NCBI GenBank assembly: GCA_963575745.1
Contig: CAUYUJ010001287.1
Coordinates: 12,501 to 76,500 of the forward strand
Direction: 5' to 3'
DNA length: 64,000 nucleotides
Source of the DNA: Prorocentrum cordatum
Lineage: Eukaryota; Sar; Dinophyceae; Prorocentrales; Prorocentraceae
Below are positions 22,421 through 31,840 of the stretch, piece by piece. The position numbers and the translations under genes were made by a program. The notes under the pieces were generated by a model. The model was not told the DNA's origin and did not search any database. It saw only the letters and a list, made by a program, of their open reading frames with translations. How positions within the stretch are numbered: position 1 is the stretch's first letter; each line of letters begins with the position of its first letter.

Positions 22421-23548
22421 GGATACAGCTCGAGTTGGATACAGCAAACATACAATTTCTCTCACCAAACATTGTAGAGTGCTCAGTGAATTTCGTGCTT
22501 CAAAGCTTCCCAGCTCAAGAGGGGGCAGGGTGGGGCAAGAGAAGTCATGACAATGAGAACGAGACGGATGATGAGAAGGAGGACAAGCAGGAGGAGGAGA
22601 ACGAGGAGCAGTAGCAGATGGCGAGGAAGAGATGGAGAAGCAGAAAGAAAGGGAAGATCGTGGGGCGGCGGAGATGGGCTGCTGGCGGGCACTACCACCG
22701 TCCGGCTTCTAATCTGAAGCCCTCTAGCTCTTAGAGAGCTCTCTGGGAAAAACCCGGAGAGCGAAGAGGCACTCGCAGAAACTTGGAACCGTTCAACCAG
22801 GTTACCGCCGGGGACCTCGTAGAGCTCTTTTCTTGCTCAGCGCTCCTCAAAACACGTGGAGGAAGCTTCTAAACAGAGTCCGCTACTCGAGCTAGGTCCG
22901 CCAAACTATTCGCATGTGACCGATTTGTTTCGAGTTTTTTGGCCCTCGGTTCAGAGCTCTGGATGCTTCAGCCCTGATGATTATGGATTGCTTTCTGTGC
23001 GTACCAGCTCTGTAGCTGTGCTACAGCTCGAGTTAAGTACAGAATACCGACAGCCCCTCCAAAGAGAACACGAGAAATACGAATAGTGTCGTGGAACTAG
23101 CTCAAGTAGCAGACCGAGTTCACGCCTCTTGATGCAACAGACGAACGCGCCTGGTGATACTGAATCGGTTCATGTCCGCACCAGCTCTGTAGCGCCTCTA
23201 AATCTTGAGTTGAATACAGAAACCGACATCACTGGTCAAAATGACTCGAAGAATACAAACAGTTTGACGGACCTAGCTCGAGTAGCAGACCGAGATCAGA
23301 GCTCTGGATGCAACAGACGAACGCGCCTGATGATTCTGAGTCGCGTTCTGTAAGTATCAGCTCTGTATCTTTCCGAAATCTCGAGTTAAGTACAGAAAAC
23401 CGTGAACGCGTGTCGAGATGACTCGGAACACAGTCGGTTGCTCCAAATGTTTTGATAGTACTACTGCACCTACGGACCTGAGAATTTCACTGGCAGAAGC
23501 GTCATAACCCATTACAGGTGCGAAAAATATGGTTTCTCAAAATGAACT

Positions 23549-23576
23549 TCGAAACGGCGGTAAACCGTCAACCAGG
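23549..23576 (-). mobile_element. Helentron-like hairpin, left half, host of two LINEs
   Basis: GGCGGTAAACCGTCAACCAG G is the first stem and loop of the hairpin. Its partner (CTACCGCCGGGGACCTCGTA GAGCTC) is at 27625-27650, after two LINE insertions. The host element is therefore split by about 4.05 kb. Confidence 0.75.
23568..23576. repeat. LINE target-site copy 1 (TCAACCAGG)
   Basis: This is the hairpin-loop sequence at the 3' junction of LINE-a. AACCAGG recurs at 24206-24212 and 27618-27624. Confidence 0.75.
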
Positions 23577-24203
23577 TTTGTTTGTTTGGACTCGCATTCC
23601 CAGCTGAGTGCAGCTGGGCGAGAACAGGTCCCGCAGGAGCACACGGGCAGCGCTGAGCAGCGCTTCGGCTGCCGACAATTCACATTCTGTGACCGTAGCA
23701 CCGTCAAGGAGCCACGCGGCCTCGGCCGCATCCCTCCAAACGAGGGGAACGGCACTAGAAACAGCAAACTCATGCCCAGCAGGGAAGGGGCCCACGGTTC
23801 TCGCGGAAGCGATACCTATCTCACTGGGATTACACTGAGTATTGATTAAGCCGATCTGAAGACAGAAACCACATCCTGATCCTTGCTGGTCAACCCCGCC
23901 ATCAAAGCCTCCCCTGATAGCGAACGGTAGGAGATAAGTTTCGAATGGATATAGATAACATCGAGTTCTGTAGAATGTGCGGCCACATCTGGCCTCATGC
24001 GTCAACTCATCCGCGCGTGTATTGTCCTCCCTGAATTCATGTCTCCATATGTCACGTCCCAAGGCAGCAGGCCTCAGATTGAAACACGCAGCGAGCTCAA
24101 AGGTACAATCAATCATGGCAGCTGTCCTCTTGCAGTAGCCACGATTCTCACATCTCCATTTCCCCTGCAGCCAGGAGCAGATAAGTAGTGAATCACCCTT
24201 GAA
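23568..24203 (-). CDS. RNase H-like domain, permuted order (LINE-a fragment)
   Basis: The open frame starts at the 5' junction with FKGDSLLICSWLQGK, without an ATG, and runs to a TGA supplied by the host hairpin (GGT TGA). The first ATG gives a 182-aa product that starts after the GDS motif. Catalytic residues in order: Asp of GDS (25 residues before that Met), Asp36 in NTRADELTHEA, Asp72 in FDGG and Glu146 in ECELSAAEALL. His26 sits 10 residues before Asp36, as His124 and Asp134 do in E. coli RNase HI. A classical RNase H would read FDGG, ELSAAE, GDS, ADEL, so the order here is circularly permuted. It is probably a dead LINE remnant, since it lacks EEP and RT, but every putative catalytic residue is kept. 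Confidence 0.7.
   Translation of the reverse strand, partial: FKGDSLLICSWLQGKWRCENRGYCKRTAAMIDCTFELAACFNLRPAALGRDIWRHEFREDNTRADELTHEARCGRTFYRTRCYLYPFETYLLPFAIRGGFDGGVDQQGSGCGFCLQIGLINTQCNPSEIGIASARTVGPFPAGHEFAVSSAVPLVWRDAAEAAWLLDGATVTECELSAAEALLSAARVLLRDLFSPSCTQLGMRVQTNKPG
23577..24203 (-). mobile_element. LINE-a: 5'-truncated LINE copy
   Basis: The 3' end (left on plus) is an AAACAAACAAA tail abutting the hairpin loop. The 5' end is truncated just before the RNase H GDS motif and abuts the second target copy CTAACCAGG. This is typical of target-primed reverse transcription with 5' truncation. Confidence 0.75.
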
Positions 24204-24212
24204 CTAACCAGG
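24204..24212. repeat. LINE target-site copy 2 (CTAACCAGG), shared by LINE-a and LINE-b
   Basis: It lies between the 5' end of LINE-a and the 3' end of LINE-b. The 9 bp are identical to 27616-27624. Confidence 0.8.
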
Positions 24213-24415
24213 CTTTTTGCGGTCGACTGTGCGGGCCGTCAGGCCCAGTCGCAAGCAAGAGAACGGGTAACATACAGGTGAGCCAAACCACCCACCACCC
24301 GCATGCGGCAGGGAGCGGAGCTCAATATCGAACAAGTGGCCATCAAGCGAAGCTCTTATTCGACACACGTGCATGCATGAACACACAAGCATGAAGAAAG
24401 CAACGCAATCACAAG

Positions 24416-25072
24416 TCACAAAAGTTCAAACTCAAAGTATGTGTGAAGAACCCGTGGAAGAACATCAATGATATGTTCAATCGCCGACAGTTCGGCATCC
24501 GTAACTGAAGCATTGTTGTCGATAGAGAAAGCAGCACTATACACCTCCGTCCACACATTATCTCTGGAGCTCGGCTTACGACACGTCCGCGAGACACGAC
24601 CGACATCAATCCAGCAACCGACTCCGACACCCGCCGTCGACACTCCACCATCGAAGCCACAATCGATGGCACAATACCTGTAAAGATTCGAATACTCGTT
24701 GGGCTGCTGCCCGATACAATCCTGAAATATGTTGATGCCCTCTCGGGCAGTATGAGTGAGCACGTCCGCCCTTGCATTCCATTCCCTGAAGCAGTGTTCG
24801 ATAAGGTCTCTTCCAGGAGCAAACGGGCGTATACGAAACATTAAAGACATACCATCCAGACGATGTATGATCCTGTCGACCCTTCTTTGATAATCTTTGT
24901 TGATAACCTGCCAGTAACCTTGGCACCCTGATACAACCAAGAGGCTATCTCCATGGATACTTATGGGGACTCCGAAGGCCTCAGGATCCCACTCGGTATT
25001 TTCCCATTTGGATGTGTGTACAGCCAGTCGTTTAGCTAGACGATCATTGGCAGTTTGTGATCCCTCCTCCAC
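24416..25072 (-). pseudogene. LINE-b RNase H-like domain, permuted, frameshifted from RT
   Basis: A 218-aa frame overlapping the end of the RT frame by 37 bp. The order of putative catalytic residues is Asp42 (HGDSLLVV), Asp103 (NARADVLTHTA), Asp141 (FDGGV) and Glu194 (TDAELSAIE), followed by about 24 residues to the stop. His93 is 10 residues before Asp103. The spacing 61/38/53 matches the LINE-d copy (61/37/59). It was part of one polyprotein with the RT before the frameshift. Confidence 0.75.
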
Positions 25073-27570
25073 TCCATACTCCTGAAGTTCCTGCTGAGTT
25101 TGGATATGGACCCCCCAGTAGCCCTAGGATGACTATGTGTTTTGGCACGGATCTGGAAACAGTCAAGCATTTCCCGAGAACAGACGCGCGCGGCGAACTG
25201 CTGGAAGGCCCCTGGAGTAGCGCGGAAATCCCCCCACCACTTGGGCCCGAAGAACTCTGACAACATGTGGGTCCAATGCCTCTGTCCAATGGCAAGTCCC
25301 CCTCCCCGCTGGCGTTTCATCTGACTGGATTCACGAAGGTAGAAATTCATGCGCAGGAACTCCGAGGCATCCGTACGGATGCGGTCCCACATAACACCAT
25401 ATGCACACAAGCACGCACGTACGTCACGCCAAGTCCGACCAGCATTCCTCCACTCATCATATGTGTCCGCCTGGATCACGTGGATAAACTCGCACATATC
25501 TTTTGCCAGATTCCAGGAAACACGAAGAAACCTCTGAACCAGGGAAGCGAAACCCATCTCCTGAAACTTCCTCCTGGCTTCCGCATACCTCCTCCGACTC
25601 CACGTGGCCACATCCTCCTCGGCTCCCCTGGGACACCTGAACATTTTGCAAAGACAGAGCCCTTCGAAGGCGTGCATACGCTGAATGGAATGATTGTCGA
25701 GTGTCATGCCCTCGATACCGCACATAGCAATACCCTGAACCTTCTCCTGATACCTCCAGAGTTCATCCCTAATACTCACAGCAGAACACCTGAAATAGTT
25801 GGACATACCATAGAAACTCTTGCGTGCCATGGACAGACGATGGTCCACATCAGGATGTGTAAGGGTATCGAACTCGGAATGGATCTCGACACCGAGCACA
25901 TTCATCGAGGAAACTCTTCTGAAGCGCAGGACCTCAGATGTGGTAACGATGAGATCCTCCTCAGGTAAGATAATCCCATCAGCATTACAACGAGGTGCCA
26001 GGCCACATGTCATAAAGAGCAGTGATGACGCCTTCCACGTCATGCCAAAAGAAGCGAGTGGTAATGTTAGATCGTGAATCATACTCCTGAGGTCAGCGGC
26101 CGAACCGGCTACGAGATAGACATTGTCAGCCCAGAGGAAGTGACTGATGAGGATCTCCTTACGGATGGACCCATAGAGTCCCTCGACACGGTAGCCCAAT
26201 CTTTTTATGTCCCAAGATCTGAAGACCTCGGCCCACATCGCCACGACAATCAGGTTGAACACCAGGGGACCCTCGGGACCCCCCGTACGTATGCACCTAT
26301 CCCAATGGAGCCCAGGAATTTCCATCCCTTCCACGATCACAGTGCCTATAGTACCACATAACGGGGCCAAAAGAGCGTATTGAAGATCTGGAGGTACATG
26401 TGCATGTTGTAAACCTCTTCTCACATTAGCAAGAACTACAATGATCGAACGCCTGTTTGATGTCCGCATTCGCGAAGTACACACACACTCATGCTTTCCC
26501 CACGTATCCCCGTGTTGAGCCAATGTTTTTAGACTGCTAGTAATCTCCCAAGTCTTACGTGCCTCCTGGAACCCATAGATGCCTAAATTATGGAATAACC
26601 CAGAACGCTGAACGAAGTTCTCAGTAAGGCTAACAACACAGGCCGAGTACCAGCGAGAAATCGCATTTTGCATTACCAGGTATCGACCCTCGGACAACGC
26701 AGTAAGGCCAGGCACCTTAGGCATGAACGATATCAGCACCACCCTCCACCCGTCAGGATAGTTCTGAGAGCACGTGAAGATACGATCAAAGAGTAACTGA
26801 ATGGAGCGAAGAGCAGACCAGGGGAGAGCACGAAGTATTTCCGTTCGCACGCGGTCGGGCCCAGTCGCCCGCAACGTCTTCAGGCGACTTCGCGCCCTGC
26901 AAAGAGTGGCCATGCTGATGTACTCCGTACACCGACCGTCCTTGAAATTGGACACGGCCTCCTTCCTCAACTCCTCCAACATCTTGATGCTCTCCTCCCT
27001 CACCTCCTCCGACGAATACTTTGCAGTAGAATAGTCCTGAACCTCCCGTCTCCACTCCTCACTGTCCTCCGTCACCATCCCGTCTATGGCAAGGTGCTTG
27101 ATGCGGTGGCGAACCTTGCGCCCCGAAATGGGACTGTCACACTCGGCGAGTGCGCGTCGGTAGGCCCTGCGATAACGATTGCACACCACTCTGAGCTCTC
27201 TGCGCTCCTCCTCCGACAGGGGTGGCACAGCACGGCGTAGCCTCTCAAGACCGCGCTGCAGCTCAGGCGGACGAACGGGCGGCAAACCTCGGCCCAACTT
27301 AGCCGTCGCATAGTTCACGTTCTCTGCATTCGTGAAAGCGCTCAAGAACCTGTCAGATAGATCCCCAGGAGAACACGATACAGTGGCATCCCCAAGAAAC
27401 CCATCGATACGTCTCCGAGCCATATCCTCATCCTCCCATGTAAGACATTTAAACCCAACCAGAGAACGTTCACGAGCGGCAACTCTAGTAAACGAGCGAT
27501 GGATCTCCACACCTGGTTTGAAGAAAGCACCCTGCACCAGAGCGTGATCACTCAACCTGGAACGATTCGT
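25036..27570 (-). pseudogene. LINE-b reverse transcriptase, inactivated
   Basis: An 839-codon frame homologous to residues about 260-1100 of the LINE-d ORF2. Seen in order (residues counted from the start codon at 27555): SDHALVQ, the last EEP motif (about 2-8); RATGPDRVRTEIL (229-241); an aberrant stretch at 359-375; RTGGPEGPLVFNLI, the GxPQG-like box (423-436); LWADNVYLV, the catalytic YxDD box as WADN (474-482); and a conserved C-terminal region (EFFGPKWWGDF). In the aberrant stretch (26431-26481) the +1 frame encodes FANADIKQAFDHC, which is RT motif A. Two compensating indels have thus removed the first catalytic Asp while leaving the frame open. A further frameshift at 25036-25072 separates RT from RNase H, unlike LINE-d where they are continuous. 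Confidence 0.8.
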
Positions 27571-27615
27571 TTATCCCCCGTTGTGGAATATGTTTTTACC
27601 AGGATATCCGTAATT

Positions 27616-27624
27616 CTAACCAGG
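27616..27624. repeat. LINE target-site copy 3 (CTAACCAGG)
   Basis: A perfect 9 bp duplication of 24204-24212, followed by the remaining hairpin arm CTACCGCCGG. Confidence 0.8.
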
Positions 27625-29929
27625 CTACCGCCGGGGACCTCGTAGAGCTCTTTTCTTGCTCAGCGCTCCTCGAAACACGCGAAGGAAGCTTCTAAAGCGA
27701 GGGCCAAAAAACTCGGTCGCATACGAATAGCTTTGCGGACCTAGCTCGAGTAGCGGACTCTGTGCAGAGCTCTGGATGCTTCAGCCGAACGACCCTGATG
27801 ATTCTCGATCGCTTTCTGTGCGTACCAGCTCTGTAGCTGTGCTACAGCTCGAGTTAAGTACATAATACCGACAGCGCCTCTAAAGAGAACATGGGAAGTA
27901 CAAATAGCGTCGTGGACCTAGCTCGAATAGCGGACACAGTTCAGGCCTCTTGATGCAACAGACGAACGCGCCTGTAACCCACTACAGGTGCGAAAAATCT
28001 GGTTTCTCAAAATGAATTGTCAAATGTCTTTCAAATCTAAGGAAAACCGACCCAAAGTTGTCACATTGTCTCCTCGTCGGGTCGACCATTTGGGATCCGG
28101 CGGTAAACCGTCAACCAGGTAACCGCCGGGAGCCTCGTAGAGCTCTTTTCTCGCAAGGCGCTGCTCGGAACACACAGAAAAAGCTTTCTCAAGCGTGAAG
28201 AAAAAAGCTCGTAAAATCCGTTTTTTCGGTTTTCATCTACGGTTCCCTTGATAGTAACATTGCATATACGGACCTGAGAATTGGACTGGCAGACACATGT
28301 GAGAAAGATATTCGTTTCTTCTGATTTTTGTGCGAGAGAGCTCTCAAGCTCATCTGCAGCTCGAGTTAAGTGAAACATTTCACCATCAGTTCGAAAAAAA
28401 ACGGTCGCGTACGAATAGCTTTGCGGACCTAGCTCGAGTAGCAGACTCTGGTCAGAGCTCTAGATGCTTCAGCCGAACGCCCCTGGTCATTCTGAATCGA
28501 TTTCTGTTGTTACCAGCTCGCTAGCTCAACTACAGCTCGAGTGAAGTACAGAAAACCGACAGCGCCTGTAAAGAGAACTTCAGAAATACGAATTCTGTCG
28601 CGGACCTAGTTCGAGTAGCAGACCGAGTACAGACCTCTCGATGCAACAGACGAACGCGCCTGGTGATACTGAATTGATTTATGTGCGCACCAGCTCTGTA
28701 GCTCCTCTGAATCTTGAATTAATAATTACAGAAAACCAACAGCACTGGTCAAAATGACTCGAAGAATACAAACAGTTTTGAGGACCTAGCTCGAGTAGCA
28801 GACCGAGTTCAGACCTCTGGAAGCAACAGACGAACACGCCTGATGATTCTAAATCGGTTTCTGTAAGTTCAAGCTCTATAGCTCTTCTAAGTCTCGAGTT
28901 AAGTACAGAAAACCATGAACGCGTGTCAAGATGACTCGGAACACAGTCGGTTCCCTCAAGTGTTTTTGATAATACTATTGCAGCTACGGACCTGAGAGTT
29001 CAACTGGCAGACGCGGCAAAACTCACTACACGTGAGAAAAATCTGGTTTCTCAAAATGAATGGTCAAATATCTTTCAAATCTTAGCAAAACAGACCCCAC
29101 GTCACCACATTGTCTCTTAAGGTCGGGTCTGCCAACTGGATCCGGCGGTAAACCGTCAACCAGGTAACCGCCGGAAGCCTCGTAGAGCTCCGTTGTCGTG
29201 CGGAGCTCACCGGTCGAGTTAAGTCTAGAAAACGAACCTCAAAAACTAGCAGAGTATGACTAGTTGTTTTATGCAAATAGTTTCGCAGACCTAGCTCAAG
29301 AAGCAGACCGAGCTCAGACCTCTCGATGGAACAGACGAACGCGCCTGATCATTCTGTCTCGTTTTTTGTCAGCATCAGCTCTGTAGATGTCCTGAATCTC
29401 GAGTTAAGTACAGAAAACCGACAGCACCCTTCAAGATGACTCGCATGATACGAATAGGTTCGTGGACCTATCTCGAGTAGCAGACTAAGTTCAGACCTCT
29501 AGGTGCAACAGATGAACGCGCCTGATGATTTAGAAAGGGTTTCTGTAAGGATCAGCTCTGTAGCTGTCCTGAGTCTCCAGTTAAATACAGAAAACCGACA
29601 GCAGCTGTCCAGATGACCCGAAGAATACGAATAGTTTCGCGGACCTAGCTCGAGTTGCAGACCGAGTTCAAACCTCTCGATGGAACACACGAACACGTCT
29701 GATGATTCTGAATCGGTTTCTGTTTTAATAACAGCTCTGTAGCTGTCCTGAATCTCGAGTTACGTACAGAAAACCGTCAACGCGTGTCAAGATGACTCGA
29801 TACGGCCGACGGTTCCAGCAAGTGTTTTGATAGTAATATTTCAGCTACGGACCCGAGAATTTAACTGGCAGACGCGGCATAACCCACTACAGGTGGGAAA
29901 AATACCAATTCTTAAAACGATTGTTCAAA
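27625..29929. repeat. Helentron-like elements and 175 bp satellite
   Basis: The right half of the split host (CGTAGAGCTCTTTTCTTGC...) is followed by satellite monomers (GCGGACCTAGCTCGAGTAGC AGACCGAGTTCAGA; CAGCTCTGTAGCT; CTCGAGTTAAGTACAGAAAA). Two further termini follow: the hairpin at 28095-28130 (GGATCCGGCGGTAAACC) and at 29136-29175 (A^CTGGATCCGGCGGTAAACC). Short-type internal sequence (GATAGTAATATTGCAGCTAC GGACC..GAGAATT.AACTGGC AGACGCGGC) occurs at about 28245, 28970 and 29830. No gene. Confidence 0.8.
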
Positions 29930-29959
29930 CTGGGCGCCGGCGGTAAACCGTCAACCTTT
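29930..29959 (-). mobile_element. Helentron-like hairpin, left half, host of LINE-c
   Basis: A^CTGGGCGCCGGCGGTAAACC GTCAACCTTT is followed by LINE-c. The element resumes with GGGGGACTCGTAGAGCTTCC TGAC at about 30854. The TTACCGCC arm of the hairpin is lost at the 5' LINE junction. Confidence 0.7.
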
Positions 29960-30853
29960 CTTTTGCGTATTGCGTGCCGCCACAGCAGGGTCGGGTCACC
30001 GCCCAGGCGATAGCCACACAAGGAGGCCTAGTATCCTGCCAAATGCAGGCATTCCTCCACTCCCAAAAGGAGTTGTCGGGCAGACTCTAACTCAGCTGCA
30101 GCGATAGTGCTCGAGGGGGGAAGGAGGAAAGAGGAAGAGGCCACGTTGGGCTCCCACACGCCACTCGGAAGAGTGACAGGATATTCAGCAACAGAAGAGG
30201 AGCACAAATGAAAATCAATCTGCCAGCCACAGCCTACGCCCAGATAGGATCTTCCACCATCGAAGCTTCCCCGAATGGCGTCGATCAGAATAGCGTTAGC
30301 TTTAACATGGGATAGGAAATCATGCCTAAAACGTGTTCTACAAATGCCCTGCCTAGCTCTGTGTGTTAACTCATCCGCAGCAGTATTGTCCTCTCTGTAT
30401 ACCCACTTGAAGATATGTCTCCCAAGACAGGCCGCCTGCACACCACATCTCTTAGCTAGAATGTCTAACTTATTCTGAATGCCGCCCACAATCTTGTCAT
30501 AATGCACATTGGCAGTACAATACAAGCCTTGGATCCACCGCACAACGCATTGAGAGTCTCCCTTCAGTTCAATGGCAATCCTTCCCACCTGGAACTCCCA
30601 CTCCGTGTAATCCTCCAATATCTTAGCATACCGTTTGGACAACACCTCCTCCTTCTTCCTGCTAAGCTCCTCCGAAAGCACCTCCTCCTCCCTCTCTTCC
30701 ATAGGCTTCCAAGGAATAGGATCTTTAAGAACCAGGAAATCAGAAACACCAGGAACCTGAAGAAGCATAAAAACTTCACGAGCAAACTTGACCCAGGCCT
30801 CCTCTGACCATTCCAGAACATGGTACCAGTACTTCCCTCCCACGAGCTCAAAA
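29960..30853 (-). mobile_element. LINE-c: 5'-truncated LINE copy
   Basis: The 3' tail CGCAAAAG abuts the hairpin loop at the same position as the other four LINEs. The short 3' UTR contains GGGCGGTGACCCG. The 5' end is truncated inside coding sequence (frame open to the junction), with a few host bases lost and no clear duplication on that side. Confidence 0.7.
30028..30843 (-). CDS. RNase H-like domain, permuted order (LINE-c fragment)
   Basis: A 271-codon frame. The listed start is GTG and the frame is open to the 5' junction, so this is a truncated copy. Residues 1-90 hold a charged helical segment (EEREEEVLSEELSRKKEEVL). The RNase H-like order is Asp96 (KGDSQCVV), Asp157 (NTAADELTHRA), Asp195 (SFDGGRS, then GVGCGWQID) and Glu251 (AAAELESARQLLL). 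The spacing 61/38/56 repeats that of the other copies despite low identity, so it belongs to a different LINE subfamily. The position equivalent to E. coli His124 is Trp147 here. Without RT or endonuclease it cannot be autonomous. It may be a dead remnant or an RNase H-only gene. Confidence 0.7.
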   Translation of the reverse strand: MGGKYWYHVLEWSEEAWVKFAREVFMLLQVPGVSDFLVLKDPIPWKPMEEREEEVLSEELSRKKEEVLSKRYAKILEDYTEWEFQVGRIAIELKGDSQCVVRWIQGLYCTANVHYDKIVGGIQNKLDILAKRCGVQAACLGRHIFKWVYREDNTAADELTHRARQGICRTRFRHDFLSHVKANAILIDAIRGSFDGGRSYLGVGCGWQIDFHLCSSSVAEYPVTLPSGVWEPNVASSSFLLPPSSTIAAAELESARQLLLGVEECLHLAGY

Positions 30854-31789
30854 GGGGGACTCGTAGAGCTTCCTGACTATACATTGTCCAAAGAATTAGC
30901 AGAGAACGAATAGTTTTTCTGCCCGAGCGCTGATAGCAGACTGGTCTCGGGCGTCTAGTGATATCCATTGCTGTGCTGAACAGTTCTATAGCTCATCTGC
31001 AGCGTGTAGAAAATACCATTAGGGAGAAAATAACAGAGTACGAATCCGTGTTTGGCGTCTGCGCCCACAACAGACCCAAACCAAGCGTCTAGATGCTTCG
31101 CGCCTCATGACGTCCTTCTGATTTTTCGGCCGAAGAGCTCTCGAGCTGCTCTGCAGCTGAGTTCAGCGAAGAAATTCATCAAGATTTGGAAAAAATATCG
31201 GTCGAATACGAATAGGTTTATGAACCTAGCTCGGGTAGCAGACCGAGTTCAGACCTCTCGATGCAACAGACGAATGCCCCTGATGCTTCTGCATCAGTTT
31301 CTGTGCGCACCAGCTCTGTAGCTCTCCTACAGCCCGAATTCAATACAGAAAATGAACACCATCTGTCAATATGACTCGAAGAATACGAGTAGTTTTGCGA
31401 ACTTAGCCCGAGTAGCAGTCCCAATACAGACCTGTGGATGCAACAGACGGACGGGCCCTGATGATTCCGAATCAGTTCTGTGCGTATGAGCTCTGTCTAC
31501 AGCCCGAGTTACGTGCGAAAACAGATGACTCGAACGATACGAATAGTTTTGGGGACCTAGCTTGAGTAACAGACCGAGTTCAGACCTCTAGATGCAACAG
31601 ACGAGCGCGCCGTACGAATCCGTGTTTGGCGTCTGCGCTCACAACAGACCCAAACCAAGCGTCTAGATGCTTCGCGCCTCACGATGTCCTTATGATGTTT
31701 CGGCCGTAGAGCTCTCGAGCTGCTCCGCAGCTCGAGTTCAGTGAAGAAATTCACCACCTTTTTTTTTATTTTTTTTTTTTTTTGGGGGG

Positions 31790-31840
<51 letters not shown>

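Larger units (their letters stand above)
17268..23548. repeat. Old, diverged Helentron-like elements and 175 bp satellite
   Basis: Diverged satellite monomers follow one another with the landmarks GCTCTGGTAGCAGACCGATC TCAG.CGTCT, CAGCTC.GTAGC..GCCTACAG and CTCGAATTAAGT.GA.AACCAA. Hairpin termini (GGCGGTAA.CCGTCAACC) appear near 17804 (reverse orientation), 18658 (partial), 20350 and 21902, and a half hairpin at 22800. The copies near 17696-17830, 18560-18680, 20350-20460 and 21901-22025 share an internal segment (CTTGCCATGTA.ATGAATG, CGCGCGGCAATG), so they form a separate subfamily. No gene is seen. Divergence from the consensus is visibly higher than in the field right of 44 kb. Confidence 0.7.
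24213..27615 (-). mobile_element. LINE-b: 5'-truncated LINE copy with RT and RNase H
   Basis: The minus-strand order is: end of the EEP domain (RSRLSDHALVQG), linker, RT, C-terminal region, RNase H, about 200 bp of 3' UTR, GGGCCTGACGGCCC hairpin, CGCAAAAA tail. It is flanked by perfect CTAACCAGG duplications. The whole N-terminal endonuclease and ORF1 are missing (5' truncation). The frame continues upstream of the first start through a TAA to the junction. Confidence 0.8.

Noticed and set aside
21704-22477. 257-codon frame with a long Thr run, and Glu-rich frames to 22614
   Set aside because: Product of the TAC/TACGAC and GAG repeats.
23537-23849. Plus-strand 106-codon and similar frames opposite the LINE ORFs
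   Set aside because: Shadows of the minus-strand RNase H coding sequence.
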